Positions 53,481-64,000 of a DNA stretch of 64,000 bases are shown here, piece after piece; position 1 is the first letter of the stretch, and each line of letters begins with the position of its first letter. Source of the DNA: Sparassis latifolia. Lineage: Eukaryota > Basidiomycota > Agaricomycetes > Polyporales > Sparassidaceae. The DNA lies in the NCBI GenBank assembly GCA_018466975.1, contig CM031559.1:2170001-2234000 (forward strand), in the 5' to 3' direction. The notes under the pieces were generated by a model. It ran no database searches, was not told where the DNA came from, and worked only from the letters and a program-made list of their open reading frames with translations. The translations under genes and the position numbers were made by a program.

Positions 53481-54160
53481 ATCACCGAGTCTGCATTCCT
53501 AACTCAGAACAGATCCTAACTGGCTCGCTTATTAGAGGGACATCATGCCAAAGACTGATGGAGATGAGAACACTATGCAGGGGATGGAGACTGTTGATGG
53601 CAGCTTCATTGGCAGGACAAAGTTGGCGGAGGTGATGGCAAAATGTATGGAGTCACGAATTTCCGAATTCTAGCTGAAGGTTGGCGAGCGCGCGGTATGA
53701 GTGCACGTTTCACATCTCAACAGTGTTCAGCTCAAGGTGTAGTTATCACTGATGGCAGCGTATGGTTGGCGGACCTCGCAGTTGGTGAAGGTGGTGGCAA
53801 AATGTATTCAGTTGAGAAGTTGTGAGTGCTAGTGGGGCAGATGGCGGCAGTGTTGGCAAGCGCGCAGTGCAAGTGCATGTTTCCCTTTTGAACATTATGC
53901 TACTCCGAGTCAAGGCAAAGTTAGCACTGAGGGTGACATACGATTAGCGGACCTCTCGCCAACATGGCATCCTTATCTGCATAATGCCGATATGGTGCCT
54001 AAAGAGACCATGAGGTGATAGGGCCCAGGCATTGCAGCCATTCATAACCACCTTGATGAGTAGTCTGGTGGGCAGCATGGCCATGTGTGATTTGCACGTG
54101 TTGTGTGATAGAGACACAATGCTCATTGATGGGCTTGGAATACGACTCCCCACTGACCTG
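53481..54160. repeat. Two ~170-bp degenerate direct repeats between TET and KDZ
   Basis: Units at about 53637-53800 and 53800-53970 share GGCAAAATGTAT, TTGGCGAGCGCGC, GCACGTTTC and TGGCGGACCTC words. No gene is supported. It may carry the KDZ promoter, since the KDZ start is at 54165. Confidence 0.6.
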
Positions 54161-54164
54161 AACC

Positions 54165-57100
54165 ATGAGCAGACACAACAAAAGTAGGCTCATTGTAGAC
54201 CTGAATGATGAGGTCGAGTTTGTGACCAAGGTAGCTAAGCAGACCACTAGGGGAGTACACTATGTGGACGTACCTTTGCCCATGCCCACGGGTTTAAATG
54301 CGCCATCACCTTCCAAAAGTCCATCGAAGGCTCCAGCTTCAGGCTCCTTGTTTAACTTGGATGATGGTGACATCCTGGGCAACATAGGTGTACCGATTCA
54401 GCTGGATCCGGCAGCTCAGAAGACAAAGGTGGGCACTCCCGCCATGACTATCTGACAGTCTGACCATGTCCGATAGACCCAGAATGACTTCATGAGGGAC
54501 TGGATACCCCACCGTGATGACTATCTTCATGCCATTGTCGAGATGGAAGCCCCACCTGAGCCCAGAAACTGTGCGGAATGCAAGGTTGGCGAGGGACGGT
54601 GGTGATGCCTAGACTGTATGGGCAGACTGCTCACCTGTACTGACTGCTGTCGTAATGGCCATCAGTGTGCTCCTTTCCATCAGATAGAGCATTGGCAGGG
54701 TCAGTATTTTGAGCCGGCATCACTGTATCGGGTCAGCATCTGCATCCATTTGGGGCATGGTGGAGATCCCTGCCCTTTGGGCACCTTCACAGCACATAAC
54801 AACCCTGCGCTGGTGGTGGCCCCAGGGTCCGATTTCTGGAATGCCTCCAATGAAGACCTAAATGCACATGATGGCGAGGTCCCAGATGATGGTGAGGTCC
54901 CATTCGACTTTGCACCTCTGGCAGGCACCCTTGATGGTGAAGCAAGGCAAACCGATGATGCTCCCGATCCCACTTGGGAGGAAGATGTGCCACCGGTGCT
55001 CTCCTGGCCACCTCGCTGTGATAGTTATGGGAATCAGATCATGGTCATTATCGACATCTCTGGCATTCACCATATCGGTGTTGACTGGTGCCAGTGTGAG
55101 ATGGCGGTGGAGCGTGACATGCAGCTTCTTCAAATGGGACTTTACCCTGGTACCGTCAAGGATCCCCATACCGCCTTCACATTCGTCGTCCTCGACGATT
55201 TCCTTCTGGAGAACAAAGAGTGCAAGACGGCGGCATTGAACTACTACAGCAAACTCAAATGGGTCACGAGCAATGCCTTCCCTGACACCGTTCCCATAAG
55301 TGTTCACATGCATTCCCATGGCCCAACCATTCATGCCAGTTCCTTGCCAGGACCGTTATCGTGAGCTGATGTGAGTGTCCTGCCAATGGCGCCAACTCAA
55401 ATATCGCAAGTGGCACAGCTTCTCACACGATGCCCTCCATCCTGTGGAGAAGGGTGGCCTCGCCATCTTTTGTCCTGCCTGTCCCCAGCCTGGGCTCAAC
55501 CTGCCTTTCGATTGGCAAGCAGATCCAGTGCAGTGGAAGTTCAAACACGGCTTCATCATGGATGGCAATTTCAGTGCAGAGCACATAAAGATGAAGCACC
55601 CCAAGGAGGATGTCACCCTCAGTGACGGCCAGGCATTCATGGTCGGCCAAGAGGATTACAAGGCTCATCTGGCGGTGGCCATGGAGTCGCATCAGGTGCG
55701 TGTCTGGCTGCACATTCTTCTTTTGCCCTTGACTCCTAAGCCCACCAGCGCTCCACTTGTCACGAGCACCGCACTGTCAATCAGGCCAATGTGGATCGTG
55801 CCAACCTCAATGCCACAGGAATTGGGGCCACTGCTTGCGCCAGACATGGTTTCTTCATCCCTCATACTGTCGTCGATTTCCAGAAGGGAGAAAGGTTCAC
55901 ATATGTCTCTTGTCATGATCCATTCTCACCGACGCACCCTCTGCAGACAAATGAATATAGATTACTCTCTCAGCAATACGCTCCTGACCCTCACCGGTAT
56001 CACCCTCGTCCTCATTATGTATGACATCATGTGCCAGTATGGCGTCCATGTCCGCAAACATTTCCGCCACAGCGCCTATCTGAGGATGCCCTTCGAGCTT
56101 AAGATAGACCAAGGCATCGGCTTGTTTCATGTGCATGGACACCAAGATTGCTGCTTCCAACGGTTCTCGCCCAACTTTATAGTTGGCGCTGGTATGGTCG
56201 ATGGCGAGGTCATCGAGACCCTGTGGGCACCAACAAATGAGGTCTCAGGCAGTACCAGGGGCATGACCCGAGCTCACTGCCAAGAAGTCCTTGACAATCA
56301 CATGAATGACTCCAACTGGAAGAAGACAACTCGCATGAGTGAGCCTGGTTCCTCCTTCCCTATTTGCCACCTGCCTTATGCTGCCTATAGTGCCAACCTT
56401 GATGACAAAGTGGAAACGCGTGCTCCTGGGCTTCCCACAAAGCAAGGAGTCCTTTGAAGCTTTATCTGCATCCACAGATGAGGAGGTCCTTGAGGCATGG
56501 CAGAAGGAGTACAATGACACTATGGAGGCTCGCCAAAGTGATCCGAAGATTATGGACACCTTTGATGTCCAGCTCAGGAAGGGTGAGTATCCTTCCATCA
56601 TCATATGGCATGTAGTTGACGTGAATGCAAGCCCCGGGTAAAGACCTCACCCAACTCAGACTGGCGGGTGAGGAGTCCACCAAGGGCTTGGAGAAGGGCA
56701 CTGCCGGATGGTTGTCGACTGGCCTCAAAATTCAAGAAGCACAGTGAGTTTGCCTCGTCTTAACAAAAATACAGCTCTGACGGCCTTTAGGCTTAAGCTT
56801 GCAAATGATATCCGCAAGGCGGGTCAAAATCCGAGCGTGGCAGAGGACCTCAAGACTCTTGAGCACCGTCAGCGCCTCGAAGTCAGCATTCTCACATTCC
56901 AACGTCACTCTGAGAAGTTCATGAGAAGATTGGAGGACGTTTCAGCCATGGAAGATCATGACAATGGTGCGCTCTGGGATTCCTTGGATGAGAATCCTTT
57001 TCAAATACACCCGGAGGACGCTGAGTATGGCGAGGATGTGATTCCACCCGAGCAAGCTTCCTTGAATTTACCTTCGCAGATCAGATTTGTGGCCGCCGTC

Positions 57101-57856
57101 ACCAATGGGCTCCAGACCCTGGCGGCCCAAGAGTTGGAGTTACGCAAAGGCCTGATGAATGACATCCTCCACGAGCTTCCCATGGCTTTTGGACTGAAGT
57201 CTTACCTCTACTGCAAGAGGGTTCATCCTGCCAACAGTGTCGGAACCATGACCTGTGCACAGGCGGAGTTTCATGCTGCCGATCAGACCGTCTTGGCCTG
57301 TGCCAGGCTCTATTCCACCAACTGATGCACCATTATGCGCTTGGGCACCACCGATGAAGACTTGGCTCTCTATCGCCCTTTGGATAAGAAGGACCTGCAC
57401 GTGAAGACTGCTGTCATCGAGGCTAGCACCTCCAGGCTCAGGAACGTCAACCTGGCTTGGTTCTGGACTGTGGATGTCGCTGGAGATCGAGGTTCATCAG
57501 AATGGATGGACGAGTGTTCGTCATTATCTGATCGATCTCTAGGCCTCCTGCTAATTTACCCTCCAGTCTATAGAGTCAATTGGCTACGTGCCAGAGCATG
57601 ATATGAGAGATGGAGGGACGAGCATGTCTTGGTCCACTCGGAAATGGCCTGGACCATAGCCACCTTCAAGCGGAATGCAGAACGATGGGCTCACTGGCTC
57701 GAGATGATGGATCCTTCCTGGCGGGGTCATGTTTGCTATGCCACCAGGCAAGTAAGTATGTGGCGGACCTTCACCAACCATGCCACTGACACCTTCAGCC
57801 AAATTCTCGCCCTGGACATTGAGGACAAAAGGGTGGGCCATGCAAATGGACTTTGA
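54165..57856 (+). pseudogene. KDZ (Kyakuja-Dileera-Zisupton) transposase with CxC2 cysteine cluster
   Basis: ATG 54165 (MSRHNKSRLIVDLNDEVEFV). After an intron at 54429-54476 comes QNDFMRDWIPHRDDYLHAIV, then the CxC2 cluster (NCAEC, CLDCMGRLLTCTDCCRNGHQ, FHQIEHWQGQYFEP, HLGHGGDPCP). The DDE-type core shows MDGNF (Asp 55561-55563), YDIMCQY (Asp 56023-56025), then HVHGHQDCCFQRF and VDGEVIETLWAPTNEV (Glu 56215-56217). The C-terminal helical part has LAWFWTVDVAGD (near 57450) and ATRQVSMWRTFTNHATDTFS. Introns are short, for example about 55300-55350, 55895-55948 and 56337-56391. In-frame TGAs at 54603 (W-stop-CLDC), 55372 (ELM-stop-VS), 57323 and 57599 (RA-stop-YERW) all stand at Arg-compatible positions. 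All catalytic motifs are intact. KDZ enzymes mobilise large DNA transposons; here the copy is inactivated by point mutation only. Confidence 0.9.
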
Positions 57857-58069
57857 GTCAGGGTTCACTGGGGTGTACACATATTCATGTTTGCTATATC
57901 GATGTAGTGATCATCATGTATGTAATTTCTACTCACCAATATCACATTTGGTGAAATGACCTCCATCCTCGACTGAGGGCTTCTTCTCGGCATGTGCTCT
58001 CCAATCGCATGACATCAGACATCAGATAAGGTCGATCAGATATCAACCTTGGCTCATCCACTCACTGTC
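57857..58069. promoter_or_regulatory. Short spacer between KDZ and gene E
   Basis: About 210 bp, AT-rich on the left (3' end of KDZ) and pyrimidine-rich near gene E. ATCAGAT/CATCAGACATCAGATAA words repeat near 58012-58045. No other feature is seen. Confidence 0.3.
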
Positions 58070-58772
58070 ATGTCTGCCCAGTCTTCAACATCAGATGCGC
58101 GCCCCTGCCTGTTCTCCAGAGGGAGGTTGCAGTTGGAAGTCTACACTTGGAGGATCCAAGAAGCTGTTCTGGCACTGGAGCCTGACCCAGATCACTTCAC
58201 CAAGGTCCGTTGGGAGGAAGGCTTGCACCGGGAGATGGTACACCTTTCTTGCTGATATCCTCTGACCCTGCTGAGTCCTGTGCAGTTCACCATCAGGGGT
58301 ATCTGTGGCGACCTCGCATTGGCGGGTCATGCTGACCATATTGACCATGGTGGAGTTATCGCCAGTATCCTCAGCATCTGCACTTTTAATCGCGAAGTTC
58401 TGCGCCCCATCAGCATTGACATCAAGGCGATTCCACACCCCACCACCCTCGTTCCTCGTCCTAAGAACCTCCTTGAGGACTCACCCGACTACTGGTGGAA
58501 ATGGGATCATCAGGTTGGGCCAGTGGGGAGCCCTATGGAGGCCTGGTGGTACAAACTTGGTGATCCCTGGGTGAGTGGTATGTTCCAGCACCTTACAGTC
58601 TTGCTGAACCTCGAGAACTTAGGAGAAGGTGTACACCGTCTCTGAGTCTACACTGGTGCAGCTTGAACAGCTGCATGTTCGCATCGTGAACCTCACTAGT
58701 TGGTTGCATGAGAGGACAGATCAGAAGGCAGTGGACCAATCACTGAAAAATATGCCCATGGCGGTGGACTGA
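58070..58772 (+). CDS. Gene E, hypothetical cargo protein
   Basis: ATG 58070 (MSAQSSTSDARPCLFSRGRL). Exon 1 ends EGLHREMV, an intron (about 58237-58283) follows, then FTIRGICGDLALAGHADHID, ILSICTFNREVLRPISIDIK and DSPDYWWKWDHQVGPVGSPM. After another intron the last exon reads VSESTLVQLEQLHVRIVNLT. That resembles the final exons of D and D' (LRERIVRLQ; LHEWIIHLQ). It ends at TGA 58770-58772, inside the first unit of the following minisatellite (ATGGCGGTGGACTGATCACT). The frame is open across exons. It looks like a fusion of a C-like start with a D-like end, or a distant relative of both. Function unknown. Confidence 0.45.
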
Positions 58773-58828
58773 TCACTGAGAACTACACCTATGGCAGTGG
58801 GCCGATAGGTCTGAGCAAGAGGTGCTGC

Positions 58829-59131
58829 ATGAGCAATGACTCGGTGTCAGAGCCCCCTTCTTCTGTGGTGTCCTTCAGCTCGTACGCTGATTCGTACATA
58901 TCCACATCCTCGTCTACTTTGTGCTCTTCAGTTGACTTCAGGTACAATCTGTTCACTTCGTATGGTCTACTTCTTGGCTCGGGCAACCAGGCGTGGCATC
59001 CGCCCATGCTTCCCCCCGACCAATCTCCACGTTTCATACATCCACCTATGCTACTCCCTGACGAATCATCAAGTATGTTCCTTCACCCACCCATGCTCCA
59101 CCAAGATGACATGGACACGATACGAGCCTAG
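58829..59131 (+). other. Small open frame with HPPML repeats
   Basis: A 100-codon frame (start MSNDSVSEPPSSVVSFSSYA) with a Ser/Tyr-rich first half and three HPPML(L/P)(P/H)D repeats in the second. The MLPPDQSP / MLLPDESS units recall the PMLSP units of gene D'. It may be a D-family exon cut off by the surrounding minisatellite. Codon composition does not settle it. Confidence 0.3.
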
Positions 59132-59194
59132 TTGACAACCTAGGGCAAGGCAAATAACTCAGCTATGCCTGAGCTAGACAGATATTTCAGGTGA

Positions 59195-60130
59195 CCCATG
59201 CCTATGGGCTCAGAAATATACCTATGGCAGTGGGCCGATGGCTGTATAATAGGCCCGTGGCAGTGGGCTGATCGCTCAGAACACTACCTATGGCGGTGGG
59301 CTGATGGCTGTATAATAGCACCATGGTGGTGGGCCGATCGCTCAGAACACTACCTATAGTGGTGGGCCGATCGCTCAGAACACTGCCTATGGCGGTCAGC
59401 CCACCGCTCAGAACACTATCTATGGTGGTGGGCCGATGGCTGTATAATAGCATCATGGCGGTGGGCTGATCACTCAGAAATATACCAATGGCGGGGGGCT
59501 GATCACTCAGAAATATACCAATGGCGGGGGGCTGATCGCTCAGAAATATACCTATGGCAGTCAGCCCATCGCTCTGTACTACCACGGTGGCGATGGGCCA
59601 ATGGCTGTATAATAGCCCTGGGGCGGTGGGCCGATCGCTCAGAAATATACTTATGGCGGTGGGCCGATCACTCAGAATACTACCTATGGCGGTGGGCCCA
59701 TCGCTCAGAACACTACCTATGACGGTGGGCCGACGGCTCTATAATAGCCCCAGTGGCAGTGGGCTGATCGCTCAGAACATTACCTATGGTGGTCGGCCCA
59801 TCGCTCAGTACTATCATGGTGGCAGTGGGCCGATGGCTGTATAATAGCACCGTGGCGATGGGCCAATCGCTCAGAAATCTACCTATGGCGGTGGGCTGAT
59901 GGCTGTATAATAGCCCCATGGCAGTGGGCCAATCGCTCAAAAATACACCTATGGTGGTGAGCCCATCGCTCAGAACTATCACCGTGGCGGTGGGCCCATG
60001 CCTGTATAATAGTAGCATCATGGCGGTGGGCCAATCACTCAGAAATACTCCTATGGCGGTGGGCCCATCGCTCCAGCATTCCCTTCATTGCCATGAGCTG
60101 ATTGCTAACAGCTCCTTACACAGACCGATG
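59195..60130. repeat. GC-rich minisatellite with GGCGGTGGGCCGATCGCT core
   Basis: About 25 units of ~35 bp: CCTATGGCGGTGGGCCGATC + GCTCAGAACACTA, alternating with GGCTGTATAATAGCCCCATG units. It is open in several frames on both strands, but only because of the repeat. It ends with the GGCTGTCCAGTTCATGACAA unit also found near 20240, showing that array plus flank move or duplicate together. Confidence 0.9.
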
Positions 60131-60518
60131 GGCCGATGTCCACTGGCTGTCCAGTTCATGACAATGTCAGGGTAAATGAGAGTCCAGTTCACAAACATGA
60201 CTGAATGGGCTGCGTCATTCGGGTCATCGTGTTTTTATTTCTTCTGTAAGCCATGATTGTCATCACCACTGAGCTCACAGGCATGAATATATCTAGCGCG
60301 AACTTGAGAACTTGACCCACAATAAATAATAAATTTAGACTCACGCAAGCGCTGCTGGGGTCTGCCTCCAATCTTGAGGCATATTCATGCCTGGCCATGG
60401 ACGTGTAAAGCATGGCACGGTGAGAGATTGAGGGTCGTGATTCGGAAGGTGATATATCGCCAAATTCAACTAACAATGTTAAATTCTCTGTATCAATTCT
60501 GCAACGTTCAGTCAGCGA

Positions 60519-61347
60519 CTATCGACGTTCATCAATACACATGCGTACCTTGACAGTGTGCAGCGCAGAATTGTTGGTGAGGCATCTGATGGCATACATG
60601 TAGTTGTACGCCCCCTTCTTCGACATTAGGGCATGCATGTGCCACTCCTTCAGCAGCGCCATGGTGAATGCACTTTCTGGGTGATCTAAAGTTGTGGGGA
60701 ATAATCTGACATGCAACATTTGCGAGATGCACTCTGGCACTCCAGCGCAATGACACCAATGCATGGCAAGCTCGTGAATCCCATTAGTGTGCATGACTAC
60801 AAATTTCGATGGTTTCAGATGGTCGACCAAGTCCGGACAGGGCTGCCCGTGATGCCCAAGGTAAAGAATATATCCAAACATCCCCATGTCAACTTTCTCG
60901 AAGAACTCGCCATTCCATAGATCGATCCAATGGAAATGTCACAGCATCATGCAACCAAAGGGCCACTGCAGGCACACAGACCGGGAATGTTCGGATGAGC
61001 TTCCGTGGACAGAAGGTCAGCGAGACGGTCACGGAGGCATGGTGTCCACTCCGCTAGTACCCTGGAAACCCCATTCTGCAAAGACTAAGAACTCGGAGTG
61101 GGAATATGGAAGATGCGGCTTACCTTGACCTGTCCCGTTGTAGCTGCAGGCTGTTTTGGAGATCCTTCATGCATCGCGATGTCGGGCTCAGCAGTTTGTA
61201 CCTCTGATGGCCCTGCATCTGCTATGCCCTCTTCGCTGTCACGCGAAACCTTCCTCTTTTTGGCAGGGGACTCAGGGGTGTATTGAACTTGGGTATCAGC
61301 GAGAAAATATGTTGGCCCTTACCATCCATCTCCATCTTCTTCGACAT
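60519..61347 (-). pseudogene. Second KDZ-type gene, N-terminal CxC2 fragment
   Basis: ATG 61347 (MSKKMEMD) then a short intron. The next exon has YTPESPAKKRKVSRDSEEG with a basic PAKKRKV stretch typical of nuclear localisation signals. Further exons reach HFHWIDLWNGEFFEKVDMGM and FGYILYLGHHGQPCPDL, then FVVMHTNGIHELAMHWCHC and DHPESAFTMALLKEWHMHAL. This is the second half of a CxC2 cluster and the following domain. An in-frame TGA (60939-60941) precedes HFHWIDLW. No DDE core follows; after 60519 the frame breaks up (an exon at about 60360-60470 may belong) and a minisatellite begins. It points toward the first KDZ gene, so the two are convergent. Confidence 0.7.
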
Positions 61348-61439
61348 GATGGCCACTTTACGACGAGATGCGTGGAATGTAATTCCCTTTGCCGTGCCCG
61401 CTCATCCAGTCATGGAGGTAGTGGGCTGCTGATGTGATA

Positions 61440-62990
61440 AGAGGATGAGAATTTTGCAGAGCAAGAGGAACTTACAATGCATGCACTGAGGACAGTGGTA
61501 CCCTGGCCCACAAAACGCTGTTGTACTTCTATGATACCTTACATACACTAACCCACACCGTCCTGATCTTGACAGATCACCTCCACATGGGCGCGAACTC
61601 TACTGATCGAGAAGCTAACGAAAAATGGATGCGTGATCTGCTGCAACTGCTACATCATCACATAGGGACCTCACACGCATGGAAGAATATACCTAGAGCC
61701 CGTGAGCCTGCGAGCAAGCCACCTCAGTGCCGGAGTAAGTGAGGGAGATTGATGATAAATAGCAAAAGACTTACCAGGAAATGAAGGACATCTTGAGGGC
61801 CAAAGCAACGGAAGGCCATGAAGAATAGCAGTGACCTAAATGTAAAGAGCGAGCGGAAGAGGATACACTACAAAAATATACATACCATGGCTATAGCTCC
61901 ATTGTCGGCATGCAAGCCCTCAAATTTGCTGTGTCCACTCAACCGCTGGTGATACCAGCAGGAGCAGACACCAACCGAGGTCTCACGATGGCCATATGGC
62001 CATCGGAGCACCAGAGTGCTTGAAGAGGTGGAGGGAGGAAGAGAGGCTTGAGGAAAGAGCTTGAACTTGAGTCAGAGGCAGCTGGGACTTGAGGCTGTTG
62101 GACTTAGAACGAGGAAGTCACCAGCACTGACAATTGAATCTGGGTGGAGATTCAAATTGGATGGTGAGTGGGCAGTCCTCTTCCATTCACATTCAGAGCC
62201 CGAAAGGCCTCGGACCGGCGGACTCCAAACTCAGAGGGATCAAACAGGATCATCCTACCTTCATCAATTATCATTCATCATCCCTACCCTCCTCCCTTCT
62301 GTGAGTTTCATCTCACATTCTAATTTCTTGAAGATCTTCTTTCCCTCAAAGCCAGAGTGCGAACGAGAGGCATACGCCTCTTGAACGCCACTGAGGACGA
62401 CAGCTACATGTGAAGAGAGACTTCTCTCTTTGCCTGGCTGGGATTCCCAAGAACTCAAGACCGGTGCATGTTCGAGCATGCTGTGCACCCCCTGTATCAA
62501 GATCAGAGGCCTGTAGATTTTTGTAAGTCTTTGGCTTCTCTGTTGGAGATTGGAAGTAGGTAATCTCAGTGGTAAGTCCCTTATTCACAGGTGGTGTAGC
62601 CTTAGCATGCATTACTCATTCATTTTCCCTTCATTGTGTAGCGTCCATACATTTCATAGTTACATTTGTGTACTCTCATTTCGTCTGCAGGCTCATTGGC
62701 GCTAGATTGCGGCGCCTTTTTCTTCTGCGAAGGTACGCAAATTGTACATCTAAGCCTTGTGTGAGGCTGATTATTCTTACCAAATCAGACGATGTCTACG
62801 AGATGAGGCCAAGGCCAAGGCCGAGGATAAGGACGAGGACGAGGACATGGACGAGGATGGGGATGTGGCTCGGGATCAGTGCTGGGGCAGTCCAATCAGA
62901 ACAATTCCGGTATGTTTTCACTCAGTCTTTCTGCCTAGTGCTAAGTGATCTGAAACTCTTTCCTAAGCTCATCGAACAGTACACGATGGA
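61440..62990. other. Unassigned region with several short frames
   Basis: I recognise no gene. Frames at 61521-61742 and 62061-62384 are open on the plus strand but match nothing I know. At 62790-62870 a GAGGCCAAGGCCAAGGCCGA / GACGAGGACGAGGACATGGA tract would encode an acidic or basic low-complexity peptide depending on frame. It may be an early exon of the gene that follows. Confidence 0.35.
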
Positions 62991-64000
62991 AGAGATGCCC
63001 GGCCGTCAGCCTCCTAAGGCTACAACGATCTAACCTCTCGGGCTATGGCATTGCCAAGTGCATTGTCATCTCACCAGGTGATCACTGGTGGATTGACACT
63101 TTTAATGGGTAGGCAAATACCTTTACAATGTTTAAGCTCTCTCTGATCGAGTGAAACAGGGGCAGATGAAGTTTCACCTTTCGATGGTCTTTTGGCCACG
63201 GAGTTTCCATTGCGTGATGACGGTGTCATAATCACGCCGAATGCGAGCTACATACCCAAATTCCCAGCAGTACTCAATGGGCAGATGGCGACGCAGCATG
63301 ATGGACGTTGGGGTCCCCAGGAGTATTTGAGGTGGCCGCAGATGTTTGACCAAAAGGTCATACATCACATGTGTATACCGGGTATGGCTGCTGTGTTGGA
63401 GGCAGATGCGATGGTTCTGTGGGACAAGATCAGGTTATGGGAGTGGGAGGTGGATTCGACCTGCAGTGTACCCGATCTGGGCTTTCTGACAGAGGAGAAG
63501 TTCAATGCGCTGGCTGAGGCAGCACTGCGAGTGATGGACAATTTTACTCGCCAGCTTGGCAGAGCAACTTCAGAGAAGATGAAACCTGGCCAGCAACTCA
63601 TACTGATGCTGGGTCAGTGTCTGGACCGTCTTCACCTCCTCCCGATGACTTGCACCCATGTGATCGCACTTGGGGCACACATGCAACACCTCACACTCAA
63701 GCTGTGGGGGTTTGTCAACTATTACAATGTTGTCGTCGGTCGGCTGGAGATGCCAACCCTCCACAGGAAACCCGATTGGGATATTTTGCCTGTACGAGGT
63801 GCTTTCACGAATGACGCCAATGTCGTGCATTCGTTGTTCTGCGTCGGCATACCATTTTGGTTCATCCAGACTAAGACAGAGAAAACAAAGATCGAGAAAT
63901 GGGCTAGTCCTGTGTTGGTGAGCTATGAGCTAAGCCTGGAAATGTCATGGCCGCACCTGCTCAGGCATGAGATGGACCTTGTGGGAATCTTGCACCGTGC
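62991..64000 (+). CDS. Agaricomycete repeated-family protein, 3' end outside the window
   Basis: A long exon is open from about 63165 to the window end with no stop. It starts DEVSPFDGLLATEFPLRDDG, then WGPQEYLRWPQMFDQKVIHH, EKFNALAEAALRVMDNFTRQ, LILMLGQCLDRLHLLPMTCT, DILPVRGAFTNDANVVHSLF and VGIPFWFIQTKTEKTKIEKW. A preceding exon has SGYGIAKCIVISPGDHWWID (about 63038-63100), linked by a 50-bp intron. Upstream of that, MEEMPGRQPPKATTI joins only if one base near 63031 is extra. I recall this protein as a multi-copy mushroom family around transposons, function unknown. This is the longest unbroken coding stretch in the window and contains CGA arginine codons, so the CGA-to-TGA decay has not reached it. 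The 5' start is approximate. Confidence 0.6.

Noticed and set aside
59202..60021. Long open frames with repeated DRPTAIGIFLS and VGRSLRN units
   Set aside because: They are translations of the minisatellite in both directions. Every frame is open because the unit lacks stops.

Overview
The window looks like a transposon-rich stretch of an Agaricomycete (basidiomycete) genome. The grounds are small 45-60 bp GT..AG introns, Agaricomycete-type hAT, KDZ and chromodomain Ty3/gypsy elements, a TET/JBP dioxygenase next to a KDZ transposase, and a Ser/Thr kinase relic of a kind I know only from mushrooms. I see no ordinary housekeeping gene. Almost everything is a mobile element, mobile-element cargo, a repeat array or a decayed gene.

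Layout. 0-9 kb: a 22-bp minisatellite, a spliced hypothetical gene, a 1.2-kb foldback element, a hAT transposase fragment and a kinase pseudogene. 8.87-18.35 kb: left arm of a ~9.48-kb near-identical inverted duplication (TET 5' fragment, genes A/B, C, D). 18.3-23 kb: the rest of gene D, a second diverged C'/D' pair, and GC-rich minisatellites. 23-30.5 kb: AT-rich repeat territory, with a ~168-bp satellite in inverted orientation, a 49-bp array and a 98-bp higher-order repeat. 30.586-39.698 kb: a complete-looking but inactivated Ty3/gypsy chromovirus (639-bp LTRs, GTTAG target duplication, minus strand). It sits inside one arm of a larger foldback-like structure (27.4-40.7 kb) and itself carries a second copy of the 1.2-kb foldback element. 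43.204-52.688 kb: right arm of the 9.5-kb inverted duplication, with the gene order mirrored. 52.2-58.8 kb: the full TET/JBP gene followed by a KDZ transposase gene, then gene E. 58.8-64 kb: another minisatellite, a CxC2/KDZ fragment on the opposite strand, and an open coding exon running off the end.

The most coherent unit is D-C-B/A-TET-KDZ-E at 43.2-58.8 kb. It resembles a large KDZ transposon carrying a 5-methylcytosine dioxygenase and several Agaricomycete-only cargo genes. Its D-to-TET part is repeated inverted at 8.9-18.3 kb. One breakpoint lies in a TET intron and the other inside gene D, so each arm keeps one edge gene whole and truncates the other.

A second thread is mutational. 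The gypsy, KDZ, TET, CxC2 and cargo genes are mostly broken by in-frame TGA codons, usually where the family has arginine. That is what CGA to TGA transition at CpG would give. Several of these stops are shared by both arms of the inverted duplication, so decay came before duplication. The gypsy LTRs differ at only 3 of 639 positions although the interior carries nine such stops.

Limits: all alignments were made by eye and from memory of the families. Exon boundaries are approximate and no species is claimed.
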